A stretch of 5,979 nucleotides of DNA from contig JASLBL010000100.1 of the NCBI GenBank assembly GCA_030146615.1, positions 1-5,979 on the forward strand. Direction: 5' to 3'. A program made the translations under genes and the position numbers. Below, piece after piece: positions 1-5,801 of this stretch. The stretch comes from Actinomycetes bacterium (GTDB taxonomy: Bacteria; Actinomycetota; CALGFH01). Position 1 is the stretch's first letter. The number at the start of each line of letters is the position of its first letter. Below the pieces are notes generated by a model, which saw nothing but the letters and a program-made list of their open reading frames with translations, had not been told where the DNA came from and did no database searches.

Positions 1-239
1 CGGACCCGCTCTCGCCAGTCGGGGCGCCGGGGACGCTCCCGCCGCGGCGGCTCCGCGGGAGGCCGGGACGAGGTGGGCGGGGGCGGGGTGGGCCGGGGCG
101 GCGGCGCGGGCTTGGCCGAGCGGCCGCGGCGCAGGCCCCGCTTCTGTTGGTGGCGGGCGGCCCGGCTGGGGATCAGGGGGGCCGGGCGGTCCTCGTCGGG
201 ACCGCCGGGGCCGCCGGGCGGGGGCAGCTGGTCGCTCAC
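1..239 (-). CDS. N-terminal part of a proline/arginine-rich protein, possibly DUF5719-type (partial, runs off left edge)
   Basis: A GTG start at 239-237 overlaps the stop of the glycosyltransferase gene in the 4-base GTGA arrangement, so translation is probably coupled. A GGGGAGG Shine-Dalgarno sequence (249-255) lies 9 bases upstream. The 79 visible codons are open without a stop. The protein begins MSDQLPPPGGPGGPDEDRPA, continues with a basic stretch (residues about 26-43, e.g. RHQQKRGLRRGR), then a proline-rich run (45-68) and an Arg-rich segment ending DWRERV at the window edge. This looks like a disordered, positively charged cytoplasmic leader, as often precedes a transmembrane helix, but no helix is visible here. 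From general knowledge, a membrane-anchored DUF5719 protein commonly follows a large GT2 protein near whiB in actinomycetes; that identity rests on context only and is not shown by these residues. Confidence 0.6.
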   Translation of the reverse strand, partial: MSDQLPPPGGPGGPDEDRPAPLIPSRAARHQQKRGLRRGRSAKPAPPPRPTPPPPTSSRPPAEPPRRERPRRPDWRERV

Positions 240-3200
240 CGGGCGACACCTCCCCGGGCAAGGCCGGCCAGGCGCAGGTCCCCGCCGCCGGTGGTGTCGT
301 CGATGCCGGCGCTCGGGGCCACCGGCGGGGCCACCCGGGTCGGGCGGGCCATGGTGGCCACCGCGGCCAGGACCAGCAGGGCCTCAATCAGGAGCAGGGT
401 CAGGCGCCGGTCCTGGCCGGTCCGCTCGACCTCGAGGTTGCCGGAGGCCCCGGCGGGCAGCTTGAAGCCCTGGGCCCAGCCGAGGGCGGTGGTCGGCTCC
501 AGCCGGGCCCCGCCGACGGTCGCCCGCCAGGCATCGGCCTCGGGGACCAGCAGCACGACCGTGCCCGGCCCGCTGGCCGCGAGCTGGCCGGTGCCCGGAT
601 CGGGGACCGGCACGGGCTGCTCCGGGCTGGTCAGCATGCCCTGGACCTCGGCCGGCGGGGTCTCGCCGGGGATCACCCAGGCGGTCTGGGGCACCCCCGG
701 GCCCTGGAACAGGGCCGCCTGCTCGGTCGGCTTGGCGTCCAGGTCCTGCTGCCTGGCCACCAGGTCGACCAGCCGGCCGGCCTCGGGCCCTGGTCGCACG
801 ACCACGTACCCGATGCCGAACATGCGCAGCATCGAGCCGGCCCGGTGGGTGCGGGCCTCGACGATGTCGGTCACCACCGAGCCCAGGTCGTCGGCGGCCA
901 CCGCCGGCGGGCGGCCCGGGTCGAGCAGGGTCCGGCCCCGCGACCCGGTGACGGCGAAGTCGACGCCGTGGTCGGGCCGCCCGGCCAGCCACAGCACCCG
1001 GGCCTGGCTGCGGGTGACCGTCGCCGGCAGGGCCGGGCTGTCGATCGCCTCCATCGGCGACCAGACGCCCCGGACCAGGTGGCCGGTCACGAACAGGCCG
1101 GTGACGGCGCTGAGCACCACCAGGGCGGCGGCGGCGGCCCGGCGCACGCTGAAGCGGACGTTGAGCCTGGCCAGCGCCTGCCCGATGCCGACAAGGCCGA
1201 GGCCGGTGGCCGCGGCCCAGGCCACCGCCCCCGGCACCAGCAGCCCGGCCGGCCAGTCGGTGACCCGCGGGGCCAGCCCCTTGGCCTGCCAGGTGGCGGC
1301 CAGGGCGGCGGCCAGGAATCCGGCCAGCAGCCAGAAGGCCTGCCGGCGGCGGCCGGCCGCGGCGACGAAGAACAGGGACGCCAGGGCCAGGGCCGGGTAG
1401 ACCGGCCCGACCAGCGGGCCGGGCATCCCGCCGCCGCCCGGCCGCAGCTGGAGCAGGTCGGCCAGCCCGGGCGTGGCCAGGGGCCGGGCGAGGTCGGCGA
1501 AGACGGCCCCGGTGAGCAGCCGCCCGCTCCAGGGCAGCAGGAGCAGCAGGGCCAGGCCGAACCCGAAGGCCAGGTAGATCGACTGGCGGACGGCCAGCCG
1601 GCGCCCGTCCGCGTCCGCCCTGACCGGCGCGACCACGATGGCGGCGGCCACAACCAACCCGAAGGACACGACCGCGGCCGGGCTCATGGCGATGGCCACG
1701 GCGGCCAGCAGGGCGAAGCGCAGGGCCGGACGCCAGGGCTCGCGCGGCTGCTCGGCCCGGAAGGCCAGCACCACCTGGGCCAGGGCCGGTGGGGCCAGCA
1801 CCAGCAGGACCAGCTCCCCGATGCGGCCCTGGGCCAGGGCGCCGGTGGCCAGGGGCGCGGTCGCGTACAGCAGCCCGGCCAGGGCCCGAGCCCACAGCTG
1901 GGGCACCACCACCCGCAGGGCCCGGGTGCAGGTGGCCGCGGCCAGCGGCAGGGCCAGCCACAGCAGCAGCTTCTCGGCCACCAGGGCCTTCCCGAAGGTC
2001 AGCACCGACAGCCCCCCGAGCAGGGCCAGCGACGGCGGCGCGGAGGCGGTCGAGCCCATCTGGGCCTGGTGGAAGCTGGAGACGAACTCGCGCAGCAGCT
2101 CGGTGGCGGTGGCCGGCCAGACCCCGAGGCCGATGCTGGCGATCGCCGGGGCGAACAGCACCGAGCGCAACGAGATGGCCATGACCAGGGCGAACCCGGC
2201 GACCATGAAGGCCACCGGGTGGCCGGCGACCACCCGCAGCACCGACACCCCGCCCGAGGGCATGTCCTGCTCCTCGCCGCTGTCGTCGGCCCGCTGGGCG
2301 ACGTGGGCGCCGACCTCGGCGCCGTAGACCAGCTCGAGGGCCCCCCTGAGCAGGGCCCGCAGACGCTGGCCGCCCGGCGCCCGCAACGGGGCCAGGGCGC
2401 TGTCGTCGACCTTGCGCTGCTTCTGGAGGCGGCGGCGGTGGACGATCGTGACCGGCAGCTCCTTGACGTTCCAGCCCCAGGCCCACAGCACGGCCAGGGC
2501 GTCGGCCGGCCTGCCGGTCAGGGCCAGGCTGGCCGAGCGGACCAGCGCCCCCACCATGGCCAGCAGCAGGGCCAGGGGCAGCTTGCGCATGCTGGTCGCC
2601 TTGAGCATGGCCGCGGTGGTGTGGCGCTCGACCAGGTAGCGGGGGTGGCCGACGGCGCGGGTCTTGCGGCTGCGGGAGGAGGCGGCGGCGAAGTGGCGGA
2701 CCCGCGACTGGGGCACCACCAGCACCCGGCCGCCGGTCAGGTGGGTGCGCCAGCACAGGTCGAGGTCGTCGCGGAAGGCCGGCATGCGCTCGTCGAAGCC
2801 GCCCACGTTCAGCAGGGCCCCCCGCCGGACCAGCATCCCGGCGGTGTTGACGAAGAAGACGTCGCGGATCTGGTCGTGCTGGCCCTGGTCGATCTCGTCG
2901 TCCTCGATCTGGGAGACGGCCCGGCCGGTGCGGTCGATCGAGAAGCCGATCTCCTGGAGCCGGTCGGGGTTGGTCCAGGAGACCAGCTTGGGGCCGAGGA
3001 TGGAGGCGCTGGGCCGGGACTCGGCCTCGGCCAGGAGCCGCTCCAGGGCCTCCGGCTCGGGGGCGCAGTCGTCGTGGAGCAGCCACAGCCAGTCCATGCC
3101 GGAGGTCCGGGGGTCGCGCAGGGCCGACATCACCGCCCGGCCGAACTGCCCCCTGACGGCCATGACGGCGTCGTCGCCGAGGCGGGAGCGGGCCCAGTCG

Positions 3201-3349
3201 GCGCTGCCGTCGGTCGAGCCGGTGTCGACGACCAGGACGTCGTCGATGGGACGGGTCTGGGCGGCGAGGCCCCGGAAGGTGTCGCGGAGGAACGCCCGAC
3301 CGTTGTGGTTGACGACGATCGCGATGACCCGTGGCTGACTAGCTGGCAC
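236..3349 (-). CDS. Large polytopic membrane glycosyltransferase: GT2 (GT-A) domain fused to multi-spanning and extracytoplasmic regions
   Basis: The protein has 1037 residues. Residues 7-230 form a family 2 GT-A domain: first strand VIAIVVNHNG (8-17), VVDTGSTDGS (41-50), the DxD-like metal/nucleotide-sugar site HDDCAPEPE (92-100), LVRRGALLNVGGFDE (173-187) and the RDDLDLCWR acidic motif (193-201). Two hydrophobic segments follow (about 257-275 and 284-303), then a basic linker (305-370). About ten membrane spans lie between 379 and 759. A roughly 220-residue extracytoplasmic region follows (760-980, with MLRMFGIGYVVV at 840-851 and a beta-sandwich-like stretch around 936-975), then a final helix (982-1001). 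The layout suggests sugar transfer from a nucleotide sugar at the inner membrane face, perhaps coupled to lipid-linked or export steps in envelope glycan assembly; donor and acceptor cannot be told. The start is GTG 3349, preceded by AGAGGAAGG. The open frame continues 69 codons upstream, but that part is not GT-like. The gene lies downstream of whiB and overlaps the next gene by 4 bases. Confidence 0.9.
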   Translation of the reverse strand: MPASQPRVIAIVVNHNGRAFLRDTFRGLAAQTRPIDDVLVVDTGSTDGSADWARSRLGDDAVMAVRGQFGRAVMSALRDPRTSGMDWLWLLHDDCAPEPEALERLLAEAESRPSASILGPKLVSWTNPDRLQEIGFSIDRTGRAVSQIEDDEIDQGQHDQIRDVFFVNTAGMLVRRGALLNVGGFDERMPAFRDDLDLCWRTHLTGGRVLVVPQSRVRHFAAASSRSRKTRAVGHPRYLVERHTTAAMLKATSMRKLPLALLLAMVGALVRSASLALTGRPADALAVLWAWGWNVKELPVTIVHRRRLQKQRKVDDSALAPLRAPGGQRLRALLRGALELVYGAEVGAHVAQRADDSGEEQDMPSGGVSVLRVVAGHPVAFMVAGFALVMAISLRSVLFAPAIASIGLGVWPATATELLREFVSSFHQAQMGSTASAPPSLALLGGLSVLTFGKALVAEKLLLWLALPLAAATCTRALRVVVPQLWARALAGLLYATAPLATGALAQGRIGELVLLVLAPPALAQVVLAFRAEQPREPWRPALRFALLAAVAIAMSPAAVVSFGLVVAAAIVVAPVRADADGRRLAVRQSIYLAFGFGLALLLLLPWSGRLLTGAVFADLARPLATPGLADLLQLRPGGGGMPGPLVGPVYPALALASLFFVAAAGRRRQAFWLLAGFLAAALAATWQAKGLAPRVTDWPAGLLVPGAVAWAAATGLGLVGIGQALARLNVRFSVRRAAAAALVVLSAVTGLFVTGHLVRGVWSPMEAIDSPALPATVTRSQARVLWLAGRPDHGVDFAVTGSRGRTLLDPGRPPAVAADDLGSVVTDIVEARTHRAGSMLRMFGIGYVVVRPGPEAGRLVDLVARQQDLDAKPTEQAALFQGPGVPQTAWVIPGETPPAEVQGMLTSPEQPVPVPDPGTGQLAASGPGTVVLLVPEADAWRATVGGARLEPTTALGWAQGFKLPAGASGNLEVERTGQDRRLTLLLIEALLVLAAVATMARPTRVAPPVAPSAGIDDTTGGGDLRLAGLARGGVAR

Positions 3350-3351
3350 AA

Positions 3352-3360
3352 CCTTCCTCT
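3352..3360 (-). promoter_or_regulatory. Ribosome-binding site fixing the glycosyltransferase start
   Basis: Read on the minus strand, AGAGGAAGG ends 2 bases before GTG 3349, with its AGAGG core about 6 bases away. The first GT-A beta strand begins 7 residues after this start, as expected for the family, so the longer frame back to 3556 is very unlikely to be translated. Confidence 0.65.
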
Positions 3361-3373
3361 CGAGGCCTCGCCG

Positions 3374-3393
3374 GCCGGGGGTAGCCGGGGGTG
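3374..3393. repeat. 10-base tandem direct repeat in the glycosyltransferase leader
   Basis: GCCGGGGGTA (3374-3383) is followed directly by GCCGGGGGTG (3384-3393). It lies about 25-45 bases upstream of the glycosyltransferase start, next to a 10-base perfect palindrome CGAGGCCTCG (3361-3370). It may be chance in such GC-rich sequence, or part of leader structure. No function is assigned. Confidence 0.4.
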
Positions 3394-3402
3394 TATCGAA
3401 AG

Positions 3403-3432
3403 GCCCGTAGGGTTCACGGCTCCCCCACGGGC
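3403..3432 (-). other. Hairpin in the leader upstream of the glycosyltransferase
   Basis: GCCCGT (3403-3408) pairs perfectly with ACGGGC (3427-3432). After one mismatch, three more G:C pairs (3410-3412 with 3423-3425) extend the stem and leave a 10-base loop. It has no T-run on either strand, so it is not a classical terminator. It would fall within the 5' untranslated region if transcription starts at the extended -10 near 3441-3449. Confidence 0.35.
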
Positions 3433-3440
3433 ATCGGGGA

Positions 3441-3449
3441 ATGCTAGCA
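3441..3449 (-). promoter_or_regulatory. Candidate extended -10 promoter element for the glycosyltransferase
   Basis: On the minus strand the sequence TGCTAGCAT fits the extended -10 pattern TGnTAnnnT. No good -35 hexamer sits 16-18 bases upstream. If used, it gives a leader of roughly 85 bases before GTG 3349 and would let the glycosyltransferase be expressed separately from whiB. The call rests on motif resemblance only. Confidence 0.3.
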
Positions 3450-3508
3450 CGGTACTCCCGGGCAGCCCTAAAGCAACCCGCAAGTGGCGCGAATCGGGCG
3501 TCGACAGG

Positions 3509-3530
3509 AATTGCCCTGGTAAAGGGCCAA
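3509..3530. repeat. Bulged hairpin in the whiB-glycosyltransferase spacer
   Basis: GCCCT and AGGGC arms around a 5-base loop (about 3513-3527) extend through one bulged C to flanking TT/AA pairs. It lies in the AT-richer part of the spacer. It could form a weak RNA hairpin downstream of whiB. It has no T-run and no assigned role. Confidence 0.3.
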
Positions 3531-3543
3531 TGACTCAAGCGGC

Positions 3544-3567
3544 GCGCCGGGCACAAGAGGCCGGCGC
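3544..3567 (-). terminator. Possible terminator hairpin after whiB
   Basis: A perfect 7-base inverted repeat, GCGCCGG (3544-3550) and CCGGCGC (3561-3567), encloses a 10-base loop and starts 17 bases beyond the whiB stop codon. The stem is entirely G:C. It is not followed by a T-run on the minus strand, so it is at best a U-less actinobacterial-type terminator. Partial read-through into the glycosyltransferase is possible. Confidence 0.4.
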
Positions 3568-3584
3568 GGTGGCTCAGCGGGAAC

Positions 3585-3824
3585 TCAAGAGGCGCGGCGC
3601 TTCAGGCGCCGGCGCTCGCGCTCGGACAGGCCGCCCCAGATCCCGAACCGCTCGTCGTTGGCCAGCGCATACTCGAGGCACTCGGTCTGGACCGTGCAGG
3701 TCTGGCAGATGCGTTTGGCCGCCCGGGTGGAGCCGCCCTTCTCCGGAAAGAAGCAGTCGGCGTCCTTATCCAGGCAGGCCGCCCGCTCGTACCAGGGCTG
3801 GATCTCGACGGGGATGGGGCCCAT
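3585..3824 (-). CDS. whiB: WhiB-family [4Fe-4S] transcription factor (WhiB2/WhmD class)
   Basis: The protein has 79 residues. It contains the four cluster-ligand cysteines of the Wbl family: C17, then C40-x2-C43-x5-C49. It also has the class-typical FFPEKGGSTR segment (25-34), the turn motif GIWGG (61-65) and an Arg/Lys-rich C-terminal tail (ERERRRLKRR) for DNA contact. Family knowledge: these proteins bind an oxygen/NO-sensitive [4Fe-4S] cluster and region 4 of the main sigma factor. The WhiB/WhmD class acts in septation and development, in Streptomyces together with WhiA. The start is ATG 3824, 6 bases after a perfect AGGAGG (3831-3836). An in-frame TTG at 3839 would place that Shine-Dalgarno inside the coding region and is rejected. 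A fifth cysteine, C24, sits just before FFPE, where relatives I recall have a small or hydrophobic residue. The gene is divergent from the sigma factor gene and upstream of the glycosyltransferase. Confidence 0.96.
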   Translation of the reverse strand: MGPIPVEIQPWYERAACLDKDADCFFPEKGGSTRAAKRICQTCTVQTECLEYALANDERFGIWGGLSERERRRLKRRAS

Positions 3825-3830
3825 CCAATG

Positions 3831-3836
3831 CCTCCT
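3831..3836 (-). promoter_or_regulatory. Consensus ribosome-binding site of whiB
   Basis: A perfect AGGAGG on the minus strand lies 6 bases before ATG 3824. It decides the whiB start against the upstream in-frame TTG. Confidence 0.85.
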
Positions 3837-3875
3837 CAACCGGTGCAGCGAGGCGTCCGGGTCGCACGCTTACGG

Positions 3876-3907
3876 GTGATTGGAACATCACGATCGTAAT
3901 TACATCG
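3876..3907. promoter_or_regulatory. Cluster of overlapping palindromes, candidate operator for whiB and/or the divergent sigma gene
   Basis: Three inverted repeats overlap. GTGATTGGAACATCAC (3876-3891) has perfect 5-base arms and a 6-base spacer. ATCACGATCGTAAT (3887-3900) has one mismatched pair around a perfect 8-base core. GTAATTAC (3896-3903) is a perfect 8-base palindrome flanked by GAT and ATC. The stretch is clearly richer in A/T than the genes around it. It falls at or just past the transcription start expected from the candidate whiB promoter, where a repressor would act. Its GTGA-N8-TCAC geometry differs from the CRP pattern GTGA-N6-TCAC. The binding protein is unknown. Confidence 0.45.
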
Positions 3908-3912
3908 GTGGC

Positions 3913-3942
3913 ATTCTGCGGCGCCTTGAGTGGCATTTTCAA
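3913..3942 (-). promoter_or_regulatory. Candidate whiB promoter
   Basis: On the minus strand, TTGAAA (3942-3937) and CAGAAT (3918-3913) are separated by 18 bases. An A-tract (six A, complement of the T-run at 3951-3956) lies upstream of the -35, as in an UP element. Predicted initiation near 3906 gives a leader of about 80 bases. The -10 lacks the usual first T, so the match is moderate. Confidence 0.4.
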
Positions 3943-4057
3943 GCGGAAGGTTTTTTCTGTGGACAGGTCACCCGAGCGGCGCATGACCCGGCGCTCTGGC
4001 CGCTGACCGGAGCATGGGATAGCCTCACCGGCGGACCAGGGAGCGTCGGGGGGTTTC

Positions 4058-4723
4058 GTGCTGGGGTTCGGGGGAGAGCGGGAGGCGGTGTCCAAGGTTG
4101 GGCTGACCGCGGCGGACCTGGTCGCCGCCCGGCTCCGCGAGCCGGCGGCCGTGACCCGCATCTACACTGCCTACGCCCCCGCCCTGTTCCGCTTCTTCAT
4201 GGCCTCGGTCGGCGACCGCCACCTGGCCGAGGACCTCACCGGCAACACCTTTGTCAGCGCCATCGAGGATCTGCCGAAATTCCGCGGCCCGGTCGAGGCG
4301 CTCGGCGGCTGGCTGTTCCAGATCGCCCGCCACGACCTCTACGACCACCGGCGCAAGCAGTCCCGCTCGCGGATCGAGCCGCTGGACGAGAACCTCACCG
4401 AGGCCGCCGCCTCCGACGCCGCCGTCGACCCCGAGGACCTGGCCATCGACCGCCTCGAGGGCAGCCGCGTGATGGGGGCGCTGCGCGAGCTCTCCCATGA
4501 CCAGCGCGAGGTGCTGCTGCTGCGGATGGCCGGGGGGATGACCGCTCCCGAGGTGGCCATCGTGCTCGGCAAGACCACCGGCGCCGTGAAGGCCCTCCAG
4601 CACCGCGGCCTTGCCAGCCTGGCCAGGGTCCTGGGACTACGTAGCCCGGACGAGACGCAGGGACGCCCGTATCCATCGCCCGACCCCGGTCGCCTGACTA
4701 GTCAGGAGGAAGAGGAACGGTGA
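4058..4723 (+). CDS. ECF-type RNA polymerase sigma factor (sigma-70 family)
   Basis: The protein has 221 residues. Region 2 (about 33-103) reads IYTAYAPALFRFFM, then AEDLTGNTFVSAIEDLPKFR (57-76), GGWLFQIARHDLYDHRRK (83-100): the core-binding and -10 recognition helices of ECF sigmas. Region 4 (about 138-192) contains LSHDQREVLLLRMAGGMTAP and the recognition helix with TTGAVKALQHRGLASL (173-188). Regions 1 and 3 are absent, as is typical. A linker (104-135) is acidic and alanine-rich. A 28-residue tail (194-221) ends QEEEER, longer than in minimal ECF sigmas. The start could be GTG 4058, weakly preceded by a G-run, or GTG 4088 (residue 11), which has purine-rich GGGGGAGAG and GGGAGG upstream. 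Both keep all of region 2. The stop overlaps the next gene start (GTGA), which implies coupled translation with the DUF5667 membrane protein, its likely regulatory partner. The promoter it recognises is unknown. Confidence 0.93.
   Translation: MLGFGGEREAVSKVGLTAADLVAARLREPAAVTRIYTAYAPALFRFFMASVGDRHLAEDLTGNTFVSAIEDLPKFRGPVEALGGWLFQIARHDLYDHRRKQSRSRIEPLDENLTEAAASDAAVDPEDLAIDRLEGSRVMGALRELSHDQREVLLLRMAGGMTAPEVAIVLGKTTGAVKALQHRGLASLARVLGLRSPDETQGRPYPSPDPGRLTSQEEEER
4693..4709 (+). promoter_or_regulatory. Palindrome overlapping the ribosome-binding site of the DUF5667 gene
   Basis: CCTGACTAGTCAGG (4693-4706) is a perfect 14-base palindrome. As RNA it can fold into a 5-base stem, CCTGA/TCAGG, with a CTAG tetraloop. 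Its 3' arm supplies the first AGG of the AGGAGG Shine-Dalgarno (4704-4709). It sits in the last codons of the sigma gene. It could mask the site unless ribosomes translating the sigma gene open it, or it could be a protein-binding site on DNA. Confidence 0.45.
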
Positions 4724-5778
4724 GGATGCATCGGCCCAAGCCAAACAAGCTCCACGATGAGCTCGACGCCCTGCTCGACGGGCGTCCTGTCGAGCTCACC
4801 GACGAGCTTGCCCCGCTGGTGGAGGCGGCCGACAGCCTCCGGGCCGAGCTGGCCGCCCTCCGGCTGGACCCCGAGGTGGCCGACCGCCACCTGGAGAAGG
4901 TCCTGGAGCGCCCGGGCACCGTCGTCCAGCTGCCCGTGCGCCACCCGTCGGGCGGCTGGGACGTGCGCCGCCGTGTGGTCGCGGTCGCCCTGGCCGCCGC
5001 CCTAGTCCTCGCCCCGGCCACCATGGCCTCCGCCGCCGCCCTCCCCGGCCAGGCCATGTACCCGTTCAAGCTGGCCATCGAGCAGGTCCGCATCGCCTCG
5101 GTGCAGTGGTCGTCCGCCCGCGAGGCCGGCGAGCGCACCCGGGTCGCCGACGAGCGCCTGGACGAGGTCCAGAGCCTGTTCAGGCTGCAGATGTTCACGC
5201 AGTTGCCCGGCGCGCTCAGGGCCCTCGAGCAGGCCGTGGTCGCCGCGCAGGTCGCGGTCGCCGAGGCGCGGGAGGAAGGCGAGCCGGTCGGCAAGGTGGA
5301 GAGCCAGCTGACCCGAGTCCGCGCCGGCGGCGGCCAGGTGGTGGAGGAGGTCCGGGTCGCGGCGGCCAGCGGGTCCATCGATCTCACCGGCGACACCCGC
5401 CAGGCCGTCCAGGCCGCCGTGCAGGAGTCGCGGGATGTGCTGCCACCGCCGCCGAGCCGGGAGACCGTGCCCGCCGGGGGAACTTCGACCCCGACCACGG
5501 CGAACAGCCCGGCCACCCAGCCGGCGGCCCCGGCGCCCGAGCCCACGGCGCCGCCGAACACGGCACCCTCGCCGCCGACCACGGCGCCGCAGCCGACCAA
5601 CCCGCCGACGACCCCTCCCCCGTCGACGACGGTCCCGACGACCACGGTTCCGCCGCCGACCACCGAGCAGGAGACCCCGGACTCGGCGGCGGACCAGCAG
5701 GCGGGCGACACCGGCAAGTCGGCGGAAGTCGACGAGCTGGAGGCGGTGGAGGACACCCCGGCGGCCCCAGCTCCCTGA
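4720..5778 (+). CDS. Single-pass membrane protein with DUF5667-like domain and Thr/Pro-rich extracytoplasmic tail; candidate sigma regulator
   Basis: The protein has 352 residues. Residues 1-84 are cytoplasmic, helical and charged (HDELDALLDG at 12-21, then a Leu/Ala/Glu-rich region, and DVRRR just before the membrane). One hydrophobic segment follows (86-106). Next comes a DUF5667-like region (about 108-215) beginning ALPGQAMYPFKLAIEQVRIA, then Arg/Glu-rich amphipathic helices likely to form coiled coil. Residues 241-316 are a Pro/Thr/Ala-rich stalk, and the C-terminus is acidic (338-345). Family knowledge: DUF5667 proteins often sit directly after ECF sigma genes in actinomycetes. No zinc-type anti-sigma motif (HxxxCxxC) is present; the protein has no cysteine at all. 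Acting as a membrane anti-sigma or sensor for the upstream sigma is inferred from the 4-base gene overlap and topology. The start is GTG 4720, with AGGAGG and AGAGG upstream; ATG 4726 (residue 3) is an alternative. Confidence 0.9.
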   Translation: MRMHRPKPNKLHDELDALLDGRPVELTDELAPLVEAADSLRAELAALRLDPEVADRHLEKVLERPGTVVQLPVRHPSGGWDVRRRVVAVALAAALVLAPATMASAAALPGQAMYPFKLAIEQVRIASVQWSSAREAGERTRVADERLDEVQSLFRLQMFTQLPGALRALEQAVVAAQVAVAEAREEGEPVGKVESQLTRVRAGGGQVVEEVRVAAASGSIDLTGDTRQAVQAAVQESRDVLPPPPSRETVPAGGTSTPTTANSPATQPAAPAPEPTAPPNTAPSPPTTAPQPTNPPTTPPPSTTVPTTTVPPPTTEQETPDSAADQQAGDTGKSAEVDELEAVEDTPAAPAP

Positions 5779-5801
5779 GCCGGGCGTCGGTTCCCTAGGC
5801 A

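Noticed and set aside
3350..3556. N-terminal extension of the glycosyltransferase by 69 codons to 3556.
   Set aside because: The extension has no GT-like sequence, covers the hairpins of the spacer, and a good ribosome-binding site sits at the GTG at 3349 just before the first GT-A strand.
3825..3839. Upstream TTG start for whiB at 3839.
   Set aside because: It would translate the perfect AGGAGG site as Arg-Arg. ATG 3824 is ideally spaced from that site.
3958..3966. TGTGGACAG, eight of nine bases matching a DnaA box (TTGTCCACA reversed).
   Set aside because: Only one copy is visible, with no dnaA/dnaN genes or box cluster nearby. One near-match is expected by chance.
845..4006. A plus-strand open frame of over 1000 codons opposite the glycosyltransferase and whiB, and a 900-codon minus-strand frame at 384-3086.
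   Set aside because: Their translations are low-complexity Gly/Arg/Pro/Ala/Gln strings without domains. They reflect stop-codon scarcity in very GC-rich DNA opposite or out of phase with genuine genes.
3996..4025. Plus-strand CTGGCC-N18-TAGCCT as a housekeeping promoter for the sigma gene.
   Set aside because: The -35 matches poorly and the -10 only modestly. It is not strong enough to annotate, although its position would suit a short leader.
4025..4603. Minus-strand open frame opposite the sigma factor, and the 352-codon minus-strand frame opposite the DUF5667 gene (4698-5756).
   Set aside because: They have no recognisable domains, and composition is mirrored from the plus-strand genes, which have clear family motifs.
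5440..5670. Repetitive CCG/ACC-rich DNA as a possible satellite or CRISPR-like repeat.
   Set aside because: It is in frame and encodes the Pro/Thr stalk of the membrane protein. There is no regular repeat-spacer structure.
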